A DNA stretch of 64,000 nucleotides from Owenia fusiformis (GCA_903813345.2 CAIIXF020000008.1:27266822-27330821); one strand, 5' to 3'; positions 24,846 to 37,793 are shown, numbered from the stretch's first letter. Numbers and translations are program-made. The notes: generated by a model from the sequence alone, not told the origin.

Positions 24846-25196
24846 TGATGTAGGTTAATCTGAGGAATATATAAAGAATTTCATGTTTGATTTCGTGTGT
24901 ATTCGATTTGGAAAACTGTTAGCTTTCTGATTACGTTAAAAGATTTTTGAGGATGAGAAATTGTGTACATGTAGCACTTGATGGAACCTATGTAGAGGGC
25001 CCTGTGGAATGAATGTGGCATAAATACCACATAGTGATGATAAATATTCAAAATCAACTATGGCATAACAAAATGGGGTAATTCATGACCATAATGATTT
25101 GTTTTGTTCAGCCTGCATTCAACTGCTTGCATGTTAAACAAGCTAAAATAGCTTCAGAATGTTTAACGTCATGTCGGTCCCGGGGTACCTACACAT

Positions 25197-25816
25197 CCTT
25201 CACGGAAATAAAGATATATCAAAATATATTACATGTTTTGTTTTCAAATCTTCAGCGATGATAGATAATTGAATAAAAAGCATCTGTGTAAAAAAGCGTC
25301 CATTACTTATTGATCACCCCTAGGCCTCGTATAGCATAACATTCAACAAGATTTAAAAATCAAATTTACCTTATCTTTAGAACATCTGTATTAGGAAATA
25401 AAGATATATCAAAATATATTACATGTTTTGTTTTCAAATCTTCAGCGATGATAGATAATTGAATAATGTATCACTGGTAAGAAAATCGAAGGGATTGGTC
25501 CATAAAAAGCATCTGTGTAAAAAAGCGTCCATTACTTATTGATCACCCCTAGGCCTCGTATAGCATAAACGCGATTTTAAAAAGTCATCTTCGACAAGCT
25601 AGTATAGATCTCTCTATCAACTTCTCAAGATTATTAAAATTCATAAAAATGTTTATTATTACGTTAAAGTACAGACGCCAAATGATCAAGAGGTTGAAGG
25701 CTAACACTCCATGGTCACAGATTAATCACCACACAAACACTTTTATAAAATGAAATAACATTCAACAAGATTTAAAAATCAAATTTACCTTATCTTTAGA
25801 ACATCTGTATTAGGGA
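25197..25816. repeat. mosaic duplication: blocks A-B-C in compact and expanded form
   Basis: Block A (25200-25274) recurs at 25397-25468, block B (25276-25338) at 25503-25567, and block C (25340-25396) at 25757-25815. In the first occurrence the blocks abut. In the second they are separated by about 36 and 190 bp. At both junctions the joined copy keeps one ATAA where the expanded copy has two, which points to microhomology-mediated deletion after a local tandem duplication. No gene is seen. Confidence 0.8.
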
Positions 25817-26576
25817 TAATTGTACGTGTTCGTTGAACATAACTTGTTACTCATTAAAACCTGGATTTTGAAATAAAATGATTGCATTGTTTAATATTAC
25901 TTCTCGTGAATTTCAATTACACTGACATCGTACAGTGGAGTTGACAACGTACACTTCTGATTTTTTTAAATAAGTTAATAATGACACCGTGCATCCAAAG
26001 TGTACAACGATATATTTTGTCACTGTACCTTATCGATGGTTAAGCGTGACCTAAAGCAATGCAGACTGTCGAGAACGTTATTTAAAACAGACTAGCCCTT
26101 ATAGAACCATTAGTTGACCAAAAATATTTTATCTACTTTCAACTTCATTGTTGATTCATGAGTCAATATATGTATCATGTTCACCATATGAAGGGTTGGA
26201 TTAAAGTGTTTTAAGAATAATATAGTTAAAAAACTCACCCGCATGTCGTACTGCAAGAGTTAGGGAGTGTATATGTTTTGTGAGAACTAAACCAAGCCAA
26301 TGAGACCTGGTTTCACATTCTAGGTGACGTGAGAGGCCAGTACTTGATTCTTTAAACACATCTTTAGTCGTGAAAAGCCATCCAAACATTATTTAAAGGT
26401 GATTTATGTTGTTTTCGTGTTTCAAAACACCTCACCTGACAACAGATGTTGTCCTTTATTGTATTTTTATGACATCTCTTATCTCATCAAATAGATACTC
26501 TTGTCAAATTAATTGTTTGTGGATTGGTCACTTTCTGCAGATTTTCTGTGATTCCATTCCATATGTTTTAATAAAT

Positions 26577-26747
26577 AGTACAATAACGTCGTTTCGAAGG
26601 GCAATATAGTGAAATATTGGACCGAGGGCCTAAGGTCCAATATTTCACTATATTGCCCGCACTGAAACAGCAAGAAAATTTTACGCACCAAACGATATCT
26701 AGTTTCCCGGGAAAAATTGCCGGTTGTTGAATGCATTCTCGACCGGT
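26577..26747. mobile_element. hairpin element, copy 1 (25-bp perfect palindromic arms)
   Basis: Perfect arms at 26599-26623 and 26634-26658 enclose the loop GAGGGCCTAA. The surrounding 170 bp are repeated almost identically at 27609-27779. No coding capacity is present. It belongs to the hairpin family described at 27.0, 34.0, 43.1 and 55.9 kb, which share a loop of the 'gagggcctaaggtcc' type. Confidence 0.8.
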
Positions 26748-26753
26748 AGCAGG

Positions 26754-26927
26754 CCAGGTGTAAAAGGGTAGGAGGTCCTCTCAAATTATGGTCCTACTCT
26801 CCATTGATTTATATGGTGACCTAAATACAACCCTTTCCCTTATTATCTTATACACAATCAGGGCCAATAAGGGCCGTTTAGAAAGGGGACCATAATCCCT
26901 AGGGGACCATAATTTCTTTCACACCGG
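26754..26927 (-). mobile_element. MITE with CCGGTGTGAAAG ends, copy 1
   Basis: The stretch is the reverse orientation of the copies at 27774-27912 and 28016-28188. It contains 'ggtaggaggtcc', 'atttatatggtgacct' and a CTTTCACACCGG end. The terminal inverted repeat is about 12 bp. Confidence 0.75.
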
Positions 26928-26999
26928 TAAGGCGGTAATAAATAGAGATTATCCTATGAGGTTCAGGATATTGAGATTATCCCGAGGCCAATTTAATAT

Positions 27000-27175
27000 A
27001 TCTACCCGAGGGCCGTAGGTCCCGAGGGTAGATATACTATATTGGCCAGCGGGTAGATACAATATATCTGCCCGCTCGGAGCGGGACGTATAGCTATATC
27101 TGCCCGCTGTTGAAAATATGAGTTTTTAAACCTGCTTTATGTACCTGAAACACGTCCAAGTATGGGATAAATATT
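27000..27175. repeat. hairpin-containing dispersed element tail (copy also at 44.1-44.3 kb)
   Basis: A hairpin TATCTACCCGAGGGCC / GGTCCCGAGGGTAGATATA is followed by CTGCCCGCT repeats and the conserved tail ending CAAGTATGGGATAAAT. The same tail is at 16.1 and 44.2 kb. Confidence 0.65.
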
Positions 27176-27608
27176 TTTTGCAATATTAGGGTGTCTCGTA
27201 AGACGAGGTCGGTCGTTGGTTTTTTATTTGTTGTATTTCAGTAAACCCGTGACACGGAAATGAAACATTACAAAACTAAACAAAATTAAACTATTAAACA
27301 TAATGAGAAGATTTAGTTTTCATGACTTCATTCAGTATGAGATTGTACAGGCCTAATATTAATCCCATTCAAATGTCTTTTTGAAAAAGTATAAATATGT
27401 AAATATAACCACACGGTAAATCTATTTATTCACCTAGATGTCAAGTACTTTTTATCTACTTAAAATGCATACAATAGGAAATAACAAGGCATTGATATGA
27501 CAAAATGTCACTACCTTGTAAGTTATTGCAAATGGTTAAATAATGATTACAAAATATTACAAGTCGAATGTTTTTGTGGCATTTTTAAAAGCCCCACCTA
27601 AACTATTA

Positions 27609-27948
27609 GTACAATAACGTCATTTCGAAGGGCAATATAGTGAAATATTGGACCAAGGGCCTAAGGTCCAATATTTCACTATATTGCCCGCACTGAAACA
27701 GCAAGAAAATTTTACGCACCAAACGATATCTAGTTTCCCGGGAAAAATTGCCGGTTGTTGAATGCATTCTCGACCGGTGTGAAAGAAATTGTGACCCTTA
27801 CTGGCCCTGAGTGTGTATCAATAATAAGGAAAATAATTGTAATTAGGTCACCATATAAATCAATAGAAGGTAGGACCAAAATTTGATAGGACCACCTACC
27901 CTTTTACACCGGCCTGAAATGCATTCTCGACCACCACTATGACGTCAC
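27609..27948. mobile_element. hairpin element, copy 2, with a nested CCGGTGT MITE
   Basis: Perfect 25-bp arms lie at 27630-27654 and 27665-27689. The element is interrupted at 27774-27912 by a CCGGTGTGAAAG MITE. A near-identical TGCATTCTCGAC segment is on both sides of the insertion, as expected of an unusually long target-site duplication. Beyond the insertion the element continues to an ATGACGTCAC motif at 27939-27948. Confidence 0.75.
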
Positions 27949-28015
27949 ATATTGCTCAGGTCGATATAGTAAAATGAACGCCTTCTAAACTAGCACTAAA
28001 ACCCCTAGAACTGGC

Positions 28016-28188
28016 CCGGTGTGAAAGAAATTATGGTCCCCCAGGGATTATGGTCCCCCTTCTTAACGGCCCTTACTGGCCCTGATTGTGCATAAGGTAA
28101 TAAGGGAAAGAGTTGTATTCAGGTCACCATATAAATCAATGGAGAGGAGGACCATAATTTGATAGGACCTCCTACCCTTTTACACCGG
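28016..28188 (+). mobile_element. MITE with CCGGTGTGAAAG ends, copy 3
   Basis: It starts CCGGTGTGAAAGAAATTATG and ends CTTTTACACCGG. It is full-length by comparison with copy 1. No coding capacity is seen. Confidence 0.8.
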
Positions 28189-28189
28189 C

Positions 28190-29660
28190 ATTGACTGTTA
28201 AAAACACTGGTGGTAGTAAAATGTATTCATTGCCATTGTAACTGCCAGAAATATGTTCAAAGTTGTAACACAAGTCCGTACGTCATCTTGAATTCTTGCA
28301 AATGGTTACAAAATGCTTCAAGTCAACTTATTTGTTGATATGGTAACAGATATTGGCAGTAATTGTTAAGTTATCGGAACTTGTAAGAATACGTTACACG
28401 GCGCATGAGTAACTTTAATGAAACAATTTTGACTTAATAGTATCAAATCAATTCATATCATATATATGGATTTTCTTTCCTTGAGAAAAATTAATTTAAA
28501 AAATTGGAAATTTTCCTAAAAAGATATGGAAAAGGTTCCAAAATGTTCATTATTTTCAATGTCTCATAATGAAGATGAATTACGTTTTCTGCTTTCCTTG
28601 TTATACACAACGTGAACTTTGGTAGCTCATGTGTTAAAGTATTCCATGTTTTATGATATTCAAGCAGACATTTCGTTTTGACTTTTTCAATATGAACCCA
28701 CCTGATATCTAACATGTCTAATTTTAGCGAATCACTAATAGAAGAACCAGAAACACTGGTACATATATTTTCAAAGCATACCGGAGTATTACATGCATTA
28801 TCCTGGTCTTAAAACATAATATGAATTATATTAGATGAATCAAAGTAACAATATTTTGTTTCAACTTATTTTATTCGTCATAGTAATAAATATACTAGTA
28901 TGTAATACTAGCCATGTTGTATAAAATGAGGTCAAAGTTCCATTTTGCGGAGACAGTGTTTGAATTGTTCATTAGCTAAAATTATATTCTCTGTTAGTCT
29001 TGCTAAATATTGTTACACACGTTTTAGAACAGTCCTTGTATATTGGATGAAGGTCAGGTTACAAATCTTCCCTACACGTCATCATTGGTCTGAAAAGAAC
29101 ACACCATCTGTTATTCACTATGGTAAAGAGTAAGAACAGTCAAACCTGTTTAGTTCGAATGCCATTGGAGCCAAAGTGTTCTAATTAGCAGGTTTTCACA
29201 TTATAAATTTTTTTTAAATATGCGAGTTTATGGGAGATTGGGACTGAGATAAGTGTTCACATTGAGATAAATATCTAAGTACAAGTGCCAAAGGGAAGGG
29301 ACCAAAAGTTGTAATGGAACTTAAAAAGAAAAAAGTAAATTCTAAGTGTATACCAGTCATAAGAAAAACAAATCCAAAATATCCCAACCATGACAAAACG
29401 TGAAAAGAAACGATATGTGCGGAAATACAAGTTTCGCTGTCTATTATTTAGCATGACAAGGCATTAACATGACAATATCCCAACACCTGGTTTATTTTTG
29501 GGCATGGCTACGATTGAAAATGTAACACTATTTGTTATGCCACTGCTGAAAAAATGGCAATAGCAATGGTTATCTCTTTTTGTTGGTGGTAGCATAAAGC
29601 ACCAGAAATCTCAATGAACTATGTAATGAATAAACCCAAAATGCCATTATGTATAAGTTT
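28190..29660. other. 3' flank of CatSper1, last coding exon not located
   Basis: The final few codons and 3' UTR of CatSper1 should lie here or just inside 29660, but no exon could be chosen with confidence. A small element with AACCTGTTTAGTTCGAATG and an inverted partner lies at 29144-29193. Confidence 0.4.
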
Positions 29661-29662
29661 AC

Positions 29663-32600
29663 CTCAACACAGCTATCTACCATCATGTCTATGGTGAGTT
29701 GTTGTTGTTGTAATATCTGCATGTTGTATTCTAAAGACACAAGTATCTGCCAATAGTTCTCTTGTAAATCTTGCTCACTGAAAAGCAGTCAGATATTTAG
29801 CATGTTTGTGTAGTTTTCACTTGTAAATACATTTCTATTATAGCTTCTATTTAGCTCACTTTATATATAATCTATGTCATTGTTGTGTTTGGACTGAATC
29901 CTGGTCACAGTTGTGTTGAGATAAGATTTAGATGAGTTGTGTTAGAATTGTAATCTGTGTTATTGTTCCATAATACAAACAAAAAAATTGTAATGCAGTT
30001 GTGTTGGGGTCATCTTTGTCGTGCCATCTTTGTCACAGTTGTGTTAAAATTTCAATATGCGATACGATTGTGGTGGGATTGAAACACATGACACCATTCA
30101 GTCGGGATTGCAATTTATTACATAGTTTAGATTGAACTGCAGTCTCTTGCTAGAGTTATGTTGGGATTGCAATCTATGTCAATGATTTATGTGGCAATTG
30201 TGTTGGGATTGCAATCTATGTCAATGATTTATGTGGCAGTTATGTTGGGATTGCAATCTATGTCAAAGATTTATGTGGCAGCTATGTTGGGATTGCAATC
30301 TATGTCAATGATTTATGTGGCAGTTGTGTTGGGATTGCAATCTATGTCAATGATTTATGTGGCAGTTATGTTGGGATTGCAATCTATGTCAATGATTTAT
30401 GTGGCAGTTGTGTTGGGATTGCAATCTATGTCAATGATTTATGTGGCAGTTATGTTGGGATTGCAATCTATGTCAATGATTTATGTGGCAGTTATGTTGG
30501 GATTGCAATCTATGTCAATGATTTATGTGGCAGTTGTGTTGGGATTGCAATCTATGTCAATGATTTATGTGGCAGTTATGCTGGGATTGCAATCTATGTC
30601 AATGATTTATGTGGCAGTGTGATGGGATTGCAATTTTCATTCAGAATTTATTTCAGTCTAGTCATGTATAGGAAAATATGCCAAGTACCATACGCTACAA
30701 GACACAGTCCGATAGTCTTACCGCTTTGATAACTCAGGGTACAAGTCACACATATCCTTTCTTGGAGGTCTGGGTGCTGCTTCACTGGAGATACTGGAAC
30801 CATCTGATAAATCTGGAATAGTTATCAATCAATACTACTGTTAAAGTAGACGTAATGTGATATGTCAAATCTTGCCTGAGAACTCAACTCTAACCTGAAG
30901 ATATTGAGGTGTCAAGCCAAACCTGATGATACTGAGATATCAAATCTGACCTGAAGATACTGGGATGTCAAACCTGAGATGAAGATACTAGGATGTCAAA
31001 TACGACATGCAGATACCATGGGCTTTCTATTGAATGCCCATGCAGATACTGAGATGTCAAATCTGACTTGAAGATACTAAGATGTTAAATCTAACCTGAC
31101 AATACTGAGATGTCAAGTCTGGCCTGCACATACAGAGATGTCAAATCTGACCTGAAGATACTAAAATGTCAAATCTGAACTGAAGATTCAAAGATGTGAC
31201 CTGAAGATACTAAGATGTCAAGTCAAACCTGAAGATTCTGAGATGTCAAATCCGACATGAAGTTTCACTGAGATGTTAAACTTACCTGAAGACGCAGTGA
31301 TGCCAAATGGATCATCATCACCTTCATCCTCATCTACAACCTGTAAACACACAAACATACAAATCTACCATTCATTCCTTGAAGAGATCATAGCTATTTC
31401 AGTAATTTTCCATTGCATGATGCTGCATTAACAATTGAGCCAGGGCACTGGAAAAGGGGTCTTATTATGAACTGATTTTTTGTCTATGTTAAATAGCACA
31501 GAGACCTTTCAAATGAGCCATGGCTTATGTTTTATAACAATTTTATCTTGCAGATATAGACCAAAAAGACGAATTTGGCATATTTTGGGCACATTTCTGG
31601 CTCTAGCACAATTTTAATTTTTGTGATAAGACCGGTTTTCCTATGTACTGTCTATATTTTGGGAAGATTAGTAGAATGACTGGATTCTGGGGAATTACTT
31701 ACCGTAATTATAAAGATTATTTAGTATTATTAATTGCAATATCAAACCTTTTTCTTGTGTTTCTTTGCTTCATTAGCCGCTTCTAGAGTAAGTTGAAAGT
31801 TGTCAACCAGTACAGCAACAAACAAACTGCAAACAAATATACATGGTGTCCATTCAGTATTTTTACAATTAAAATACAGTCTATGTAAAGTGTACACTTT
31901 ATTGACATCATATGCTAATTTTTAGAGTCAGTTGAAGCCAAATATTCAAGTATTTGACTCGGTGAAGATTGTTGTATTAGAGGGTACTGTAAATGTGCAC
32001 ATATAATGCCTTGGTCACATTTGCTCCGATTTTCACTACGGCGTCCGGGCGATTGAGTATTTTGTTCAAAATTGAATACAATATTGAGCAAAACACTCAA
32101 TCAGCCAGGCGCCAGCTATGATCAGAGCAAATGTGACCAAGGCATTAAGTAAATTCCATAGGTTTTGGGCTGATATAAAGATGGCAGCGGTGTTGAAGCT
32201 ATCAATGTATCATTTTAGTGCAGTAAAACCTGTGTAAGTTGAAACACCTTTGGTACCTATAAAATGTGTTCCACTCAGGTGTCACTGTATAGATAAACAC
32301 AGATTGATTTGAAAATCATTTCTATTGCACTTTAGCTTATGGAAAATTTAGTCATAAAACTGATATAACATTTGATCAAAATTCATTCTGCATGTTCAGC
32401 TATGATGCTAGAAATTATGTACACCATTTACTTAAATGCACATATGGGTATATAAACTGGTATATAAGTTATTTCATGAACATCATCTAATTTAACCATA
32501 ATGACCATTATACTTCTTGCTTATGGTTAGATTAAAATAATGAAAAAGTGACATTTGTATAGACCCAAACATAACTTTCACAAATACATGTAGAGTAGCT

Positions 32601-35600
32601 GTAAACTTACTTGAGGAAAATGAAATACTCCATAACAATGTAAAGCATGAGGTAGAATATAATATGGACAGCATCTGAAATGAAAGAACATTGAACTGTA
32701 ACTTCAGATAACATAGATGAAAAACATTGAAAATAAGTTACATAATATTGTATCTATGAAAGCTGAATGAAGTCCCCATCTTTTGGTATATAATACATGG
32801 TTTATCTTTGTGATTCTAACTTCTTTGAAGAATGTTACAAAGTGTCCCACTTTTATTGCCCACCCTGTACAACCTGTATATTGAACAGTGAGTCATAAGT
32901 CAGATATTTGTACACAAATTTTGAAGTATAACTTGAGAATTAAAAACAAAGTTTCATTTGAAATTTTAAAGGCCCTGTATAAAGTTTATATCATAATCTT
33001 ACCCCAATGTTATCAAAATGTGTGAAACTTTTCAATTTAATTTTAAAAAGTTGAATTACAAAAGTTTAATAATTTATTACAGACACTGAACAAAAAAAAT
33101 ACAGTTATTTGAAGATAATGTTTATCGCAATCACAATTTTTTCAATAAATGACCTATAACTGACCTATAATCTATAGACTCAAAAATCTTATTCAATATG
33201 AAATCTGTAAACCACAGCATCACTGAAATTTAACAGTGTAGGTATACAGTTTCCCCAGTCCACTTCTGGAGCAGTCAATAATATAGAGTGTACATGTATA
33301 CAGGCTACTACACTCACTTGGGTCTCTATTTGTGACGTCAGAGTATATATAGAACCAGTCATCCAATGTCATCAGCTGAAACAATGTAAAAAATGCTACC
33401 CCTAAGTTTCCAAACCTTTCTGGGTCAAGATGACCATAAAGACCCCTCCCAACAACTGCAAATATATCTAAATGAAGATAAGGATGTATAAACATGTTGG
33501 ATTTATGAACAAGGTATTAACATGCAAAATGTCACAACCTGCCATTTGTTACAGATGCTGACTGCCGAAAAGTTAGAGATTATAACAAAAAAGTGGTGAC
33601 GCCAGAAGTGGTGACACGTAAAAATGAATTATTGTTGACATTGAAATTAGTTTGCAGTGTATATTGCATGCATTAATCGGAATGCACGAAGGACAATTAC
33701 CATTGACAACACTAACTAAACAATAACTCTCTCTTATGCAATATGCATTTAGTATCTATATAGTATGCTAAGATACTAAGAACATGATTGGTTTCTGATA
33801 CAATATGTTTCCCAATTCATTTTCAAAATAAGGCATTTACATGCAAAATGTTACCACCTCTCATTGGTTATGGACAACCACTGAATACCAACTGCCAAAC
33901 ACCAACCACCGAACACCATCCACAAAAAGGTTAGAAAAGAGACTATAACAATATATCACGATTTGTGGTGAGTAACATCAAAATTATATTTTGCATCTCT
34001 GCCCTATATTCTAATTAAGAAATATAGACCGAAGAGCAGGGGTAATATCGTCGAATACACCCCTTAGGGTTAGGCACAAATATTTTCAAACACCTCACTC
34101 ACATAGGTCGTTCGGGGTACAGAAAAGGTTTGTGCCTAGCCCTGCGGGGTGTATTCGACGATATTACCCCTGCTCTGAGGTCTATATTACGATTTGAACA
34201 TGAAATTAAACTCACTAAAATGTTTTGAATACTCATTCTGGTCAGCCATTACTACGGACCGCTGTTATGACGTCATACATTACTCGTATTAACAGGGGCA
34301 TTGCTCGCGAATATTACCCGGTTGAAATATTGACTTTGTTCACAGTTTATAGAAGGCGTGAATACAGTCATGTTCAAATTTAAAAGATGAGATAAAATAT
34401 CCCTCCAATCTCAATGATACACCTAGCAATTTTTCAGTGTACAAAAGATACACATGAACAGCAAAATCAGCATGATGATTGCCCCCATAGACTGCACTGA
34501 CTGGAGACATGTTGCCATGATAACCTGGAGGTTGCTAAGAAATCTGAAATGATAAAACAGTTGTTTGAAACTTCTAAGTATTCACATATTAGATATCAAC
34601 AAAATTGCTCCTATATCCTATCCTACATATTTTTTTTGCATTTAAACATATTATAATACAGTTTTATATATTGTTACTAAAATACTGTAAAATAGATAAT
34701 AAAATAGTGACCATTTTTGAAATTGGTTTTCAAGCATAATTTGTACTCACATAAGACATACTTGCATAAATGTAAATGATATTGAGCCAACAGTATGGAC
34801 GGAGCCATTCTCTATATCCCCCAAACCTGGGATACTATCAAACAGTGTATAAAACCACCAATACTATGATAGCGATTCAGCCATAAACATTTCAATTCAT
34901 ATGTTTTTATAGAGAACAAATGACCTGATAGTCCGTAGTACCCTCAGAGCTCTCACGGCTCTGATTGCCTTGAAGATCCTAAGAAGCCTGAAGAGTGCAG
35001 CAGCATTGAAGCCTGTTACATTGATCAGCACCAATGGAAGGATGAAGTCAATACAGTTGAAGATAACAATCGAGAAATCTGAAACACAGATGTGTGGAAA
35101 ATAGTAACAGTTCATCACACAAGCAGATCCCCTATTCATTTCACGTATGATCATAACCATGGGAATTTGCACAAGTCATGTCAATCATTCATTGTACAAT
35201 GTAGTTGAAATATATATGAATAAAAAAAAAAGTTGTATGAATAGTAAAGTACATGATGCTATTTATCCAAGGATGTAAGTGGAATATGCCATATACATGT
35301 ATTTATAGTAACGCGATATTTGCCATACAGGTGGAATATGCTATACCTGTGAAATATGCTAAATTCCACAGGTGACAGAGTATGGCATAGCTACCATGGC
35401 ATATTCTGCAGGTGAGTCATAGTCCTTCTCATTGGTTAGTAAAAATGGCATATTCACCTGTGGTGTATGATATATTCACGTACCTGCGGAGTGCTAGTAT
35501 GACATATATTTGTATTGTGTTACAGCATTACAAAGGCTGTGTTGTAAAAAATGTACAAAAATGTAGCTATACCAAAGTATAGTCAATGAAAGCCAAAATG

Positions 35601-37086
35601 GGCATGTGGTCCATGTCCATGAAATTAATGAATCGATGGTAGGATGAAGTTTCTATAATATCCCACAGGTGTAGATTTGATGCATTTTGAATCAGGTGAT
35701 CACAAAAATACCCTGCCGCTTTATATGTAAAAATGATCCCAAAATATCCTTTATATGTGAAAAATGTACATGTGCAATTGCAAGTTAATCATCCATACCT
35801 AATATATTCCAGCCATCTTTAAAGTAAAGTTTCCTATAGGCATAGACTTTCAGTACAAACTCCATAATGTACGCTCCCAGGAAAGCATTGTCCAAGGCAG
35901 AGAAGTACCAACCTATAATTTGAAAATATATTTAACTGAACACTTTCATGTGGTCAATAGTAAGATTATACACTGTATAAAGAAAATGGAACATGTCCAT
36001 GTAGTTTGATAATGTTACCAATGAGACAGAAAATATGGAAAAAAATTGTAAATACAGGAAAACCTGAATATCCAAACACCTAGCCAATCCGAACACCTCC
36101 CAATCACATTTTTTGGTTCTGTTTTTCCCCTACTGACTCCAATGAAGAAATCTTGAAATATAAACACCTCCCAATTTGAACAGTGAAGTCATATTTGAAA
36201 ATTTAATCTGTGAACACCTCCTAATTCGAACACATTTAGTTTTAGCTGGTATCCATGACGTTAAAGAAATCTTGAAATATGAACACCTCCCAATTTGAAC
36301 AGTGAACAGTCATATTTGAAAATTTAATCTGTGAACACCTCCTAATTCGAACACAATGTCATTTAGTTTTAGCTGGTACCAATGACATTAAAGAAATCTT
36401 GAAATATGAACACCTCCCAATTTGAACAGTGAACAGTTATATTTGAAAATTTAATCTGTTACACCTCCTAATTCGAACACTTTTAGTTTTAGATTAGACA
36501 AGTTTTACTGTATGAGTCAGCAGCCTTTTAATACCTAGTACCTACCACATCTAACTGCTACCTCCTCCCATGTCTGAGCTACTAGGATCCCTGTATTCAG
36601 CATAATAATGCCCAAAATAAATGTCGAAAAGAACCTTGACTCAACAAGTTGATACATCGCCTTGTGAAAATCAGTGGCATTTCTCAACAATTTCCTTTTA
36701 ACCTTTTCTTTCAATCTTTCCCGTTTATTCGCCAATTCAGTGCGCACATCCTGACCACCTTCAACTTTAGCATCCACATCATCTGAATCATCGCCATGTT
36801 CGTGACCCAGTGTTTGGATCTTGATTTGTGATTTCTTGATTTTATGTTGGTTAAATAACTCCTCGCCAAAACTTTCTTGTTCCAACTTTGCTTCTTCATT
36901 AATTTTTGCAAGTCTTGCTAAATCATCCTTGTTTATTCCAGATGAAACATTTTGAGAGATGAAGCTATTCTTTCTACGACTTGCAATATATTCAGTCAAC
37001 CGTAAAGTGTTCTTCTTACTTTGTCTTTTATAGTCTAAGTTGACACTTTTTTTTCTTATTCTCTGCAATTGTTCAATAGTAGGCAT
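29663..37086 (-). CDS. CATSPER1: CatSper1 sperm calcium channel subunit, at least 485 aa, last codons not located
   Basis: Exons in transcript order: 37086-36546, 35912-35799, 35078-34925, 34543-34452, 33467-33318, 32674-32611, 31826-31748, 31340-31286, 30812-30722 and 29777-29663. All are GT-AG and phases match throughout. A charged N-terminus of about 145 residues (start MPTIEQ) precedes S1 (FFSTFILGIIMLNTG). S4 is RLLRIFKAIRAVRALRVLR, with Arg or Lys at about every third position. The pore helix and filter read FTLFQLMTLDDW, and S6 reads YFIFLNLFVAVLVDNFQ. TLDDW and this S6 are typical of CatSper1 rather than CatSper2-4. The C-terminal coil (YWQILVSLEYNMQ) also fits. The channel would act as one of four pore subunits in the sperm flagellum. 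The N-terminus lacks the long His-rich region of mammals. A 5' UTR splice acceptor is at 37123, and a candidate leader exon ends near 38902. Confidence 0.93.
30150..30630. repeat. 42-bp minisatellite, about 11 units, in a CatSper1 intron
   Basis: Near-identical 42-bp units (GTTGGGATTGCAATCTATG, CAATGATTTATGTGGCA) alternate between a TTGTG and a TTATG variant. Because 42 is a multiple of three, the plus strand reads as an open frame of 14-residue repeats, but it is intronic antisense sequence and not credible as a gene. Diverged traces extend left to about 29.9 kb. Confidence 0.9.
30890..31287 (-). repeat. 28-bp minisatellite at the donor of the CatSper1 acidic exon, about 14 units
   Basis: On the plus strand the unit reads CCTGAAGATACTGAGATG then TCAAATCTGA. 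The last 24 bases of the real exon (31286-31309) are themselves a recognisable unit, and the true donor (CTTCAG/GTAAG) falls at the unit boundary. Intronic units keep CTTCAG/GT at the same place. The array therefore grew out of the exon end. Confidence 0.82.
34021..34190. mobile_element. inverted-repeat hairpin element in a CatSper1 intron
   Basis: Arms of about 59 bp at 34021-34079 and 34129-34188 pair almost fully (GGGGTAATATCGTCGAATAC and its inverse). An ATGACGTCAT palindrome follows at 34268-34277, as in the hairpin elements at 27.6 and 55.9 kb. No coding capacity is seen. Confidence 0.75.
36056..36515. repeat. element with AAACCTG ends and three about 120-bp internal repeats
   Basis: The ends read ACAGGAAAACCTG and AAGTTTTACTGT, an imperfect inverted pair of the 'CAGTAAAACCTGTGTAAG' family. 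The interior is a tandem repeat of 'GAACACCTCCCAATTTGAAC' and 'GAACACCTCCTAATTCGAAC' modules. It lies in a CatSper1 intron. Confidence 0.65.
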
Positions 37087-37793
37087 CTTTACACATTTCA
37101 CTATGGCCCTCCTTCGTCAACCTGTAAGTGAAAAATCACTTCATAAAGTTTTTAAAGTACAGGCAGGAGAGCAAGGAAACAGAGGGAAATACATAGAGAT
37201 GTCAAGGAAATAAAATCGGAATGGTTCGGTTCAGGCATTTTCCTTCGGAATGGAACAATTTTGGAAGGGTTCGGAATAGAGTGACTGCGTGTATTAGATT
37301 AAAATAAGTTGATTACCTAGGTCTATTTGGTAGCAAAAAGTTCTTCAAAACTCTTCAATGAGAAGGATTGAAAAGAATGATATTCTTTTGGTGCAAAATA
37401 TTGAAAGAAAATGCTGTTTAATGGCGACTTAAGGGCCACAAGTTGTGAAAGGGTAAGATTTTCTTGTTCTGGAACTGAACCGAAATTGTTAATTTTTGTT
37501 CCGTGTTCTGTTCCGAGAGCGCAATTCCACGGTTCCGAACAAAATTGGGTATCCATGACACCTCTAAAAATACAAGCTTCATAATGAGAAGAAAATGCTT
37601 CCATAAATTATGGGCATGAAAAATGTTCTTTAACTTTTCCAAGTGTTATTTAAATTCATGACTTTTGGATAGTTTTAACCCTGGGGATTTAACGTCATGA
37701 GGACAAGTTGGGAAGGAAAGACTCCCGGGGAAAGACTATGGGCTGTCATTTGAATGGTTCTTGTTGTTGTTGGCAGTTGATTTGACTAATAAC

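Noticed and set aside
24275-29660. Additional protein-coding gene between lactamase copy B and CatSper1
   Set aside because: Open frames there are short, fall in repeats or lack matched splice sites; only the unlocated CatSper1 3' end is expected.
30158-30622. Open frame of 154 aa made of 14-residue repeats on the plus strand
   Set aside because: It is the 42-bp minisatellite read in its open frame, antisense inside a CatSper1 intron, with no splice context or recognisable domain.
36535-37101. CatSper1 start upstream of 37086
   Set aside because: The frame upstream opens only with a GTG codon and soon meets stop codons; ATG at 37086 (MPTIEQ) is the first usable start.
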